A stretch of 6,027 nt of DNA from assembly GCA_028284025.1 (NCBI GenBank), contig JANQSM010000078.1, positions 1 through 6,027 on the forward strand, in the 5' to 3' direction. Shown piece after piece: positions 5,948 through 6,027 of the stretch; the stretch's first letter is position 1; each line of letters begins with the position of its first letter. The translations under genes were made by a program, and so were the position numbers. A model generated the notes under the pieces. It saw only the letters and a list, made by a program, of their open reading frames with translations. It did not search any database and had not been told where the DNA came from. The DNA is from Alphaproteobacteria bacterium (GTDB taxonomy: Bacteria; Pseudomonadota; Alphaproteobacteria; JANQSM01).

Positions 5948-5972
5948 GGACCCGTAGCTCAGCTGGCCAAGC
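5948..5972 (+). pseudogene. tRNA-like 5' half (acceptor strand plus D arm), degenerate or interrupted
   Basis: GGACCCG (5948-5954) looks like a 5' acceptor strand, then TA at positions 8-9, GCTC (5957-5960), loop AGCTGGCC including the G18G19 pair, and AAGC (5969-5972), which pairs with GCTC except for one C-A mismatch. GTAGCTCAGCTGG is a classic tRNA segment. The following bases do not give a five-pair anticodon stem, a GGTTCAAATCC-like T arm or a CGGGTCC 3' acceptor, although 55 bases remain, enough for most of a tRNA. It may be a broken tRNA gene, a tRNA interrupted by an intron or insertion continuing past the window, or a chance resemblance. A TATTAT box (5942-5947) abuts its first base, too close to serve as its promoter. 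Confidence 0.35.
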
Positions 5973-6027
5973 CGTCAGGCGGTTTAACCCAAAGACTGTG
6001 CCACAGGATCCTGTAGATTAAAAAATG

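Noticed and set aside
6025..6027. ATG at the very end as the start of another gene
   Set aside because: Only three bases visible and the nearest AGGA is 16 bases away, too far for a ribosome site.

Overview
The window looks like a chromosomal housekeeping segment of an alphaproteobacterium of moderate GC content. This rests on recalled family resemblance: an alphaproteobacterial-type DNA polymerase I, a small CHCC zinc-finger protein related to mitochondrial/alphaproteobacterial NDUFS6, and rapZ next to ahcY. I cannot name a genus. The protein set would fit an AT-shifted lineage rather than a high-GC rhizobial one, but that is inference.

Layout: positions 5095 down to 1 on the minus strand form a tightly packed gene series. 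The order in transcription direction is zf-CHCC protein (5095-4913), polA (4912-2099), rapZ (2099-1248), a 142-nt leader, and ahcY (1105 to beyond position 1, so its 3' end is missing). The first three genes abut or overlap by one base (TAA|ATG, then TAATG), so they are almost certainly one translationally coupled transcript. A sigma70-like promoter sits so close to the zf-CHCC start that its mRNA is predicted to be leaderless or nearly so. ahcY is separated by a leader with its own possible promoter and an unusually large set of complementary segments, including an anti-Shine-Dalgarno candidate. This leader is the most interesting part of the window.

On the plus strand, diverging from the minus-strand series across a 139-bp AT-rich intergenic region with a promoter facing each way, is one unrecognised 199-aa gene (5235-5834). 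It has a strong ribosome binding site. After it come about 190 bases with no confident gene. They contain a 25-base stretch that reads exactly like the 5' acceptor strand and D arm of a tRNA (5948-5972), but no matching anticodon stem, T arm or 3' acceptor follows before the window ends.

Function: polA serves DNA repair and Okazaki fragment processing. ahcY removes S-adenosylhomocysteine after methylation reactions. rapZ is a regulatory NTP-binding/RNA-adapter family protein. The zinc-finger protein may relate to respiratory complex I. They share no obvious pathway. The rapZ-ahcY adjacency is best explained as a remnant of the alphaproteobacterial hprK/rapZ/PTS/ahcY neighbourhood with the PTS genes absent. 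No CRISPR array, insertion sequence, rRNA or defence system is visible.
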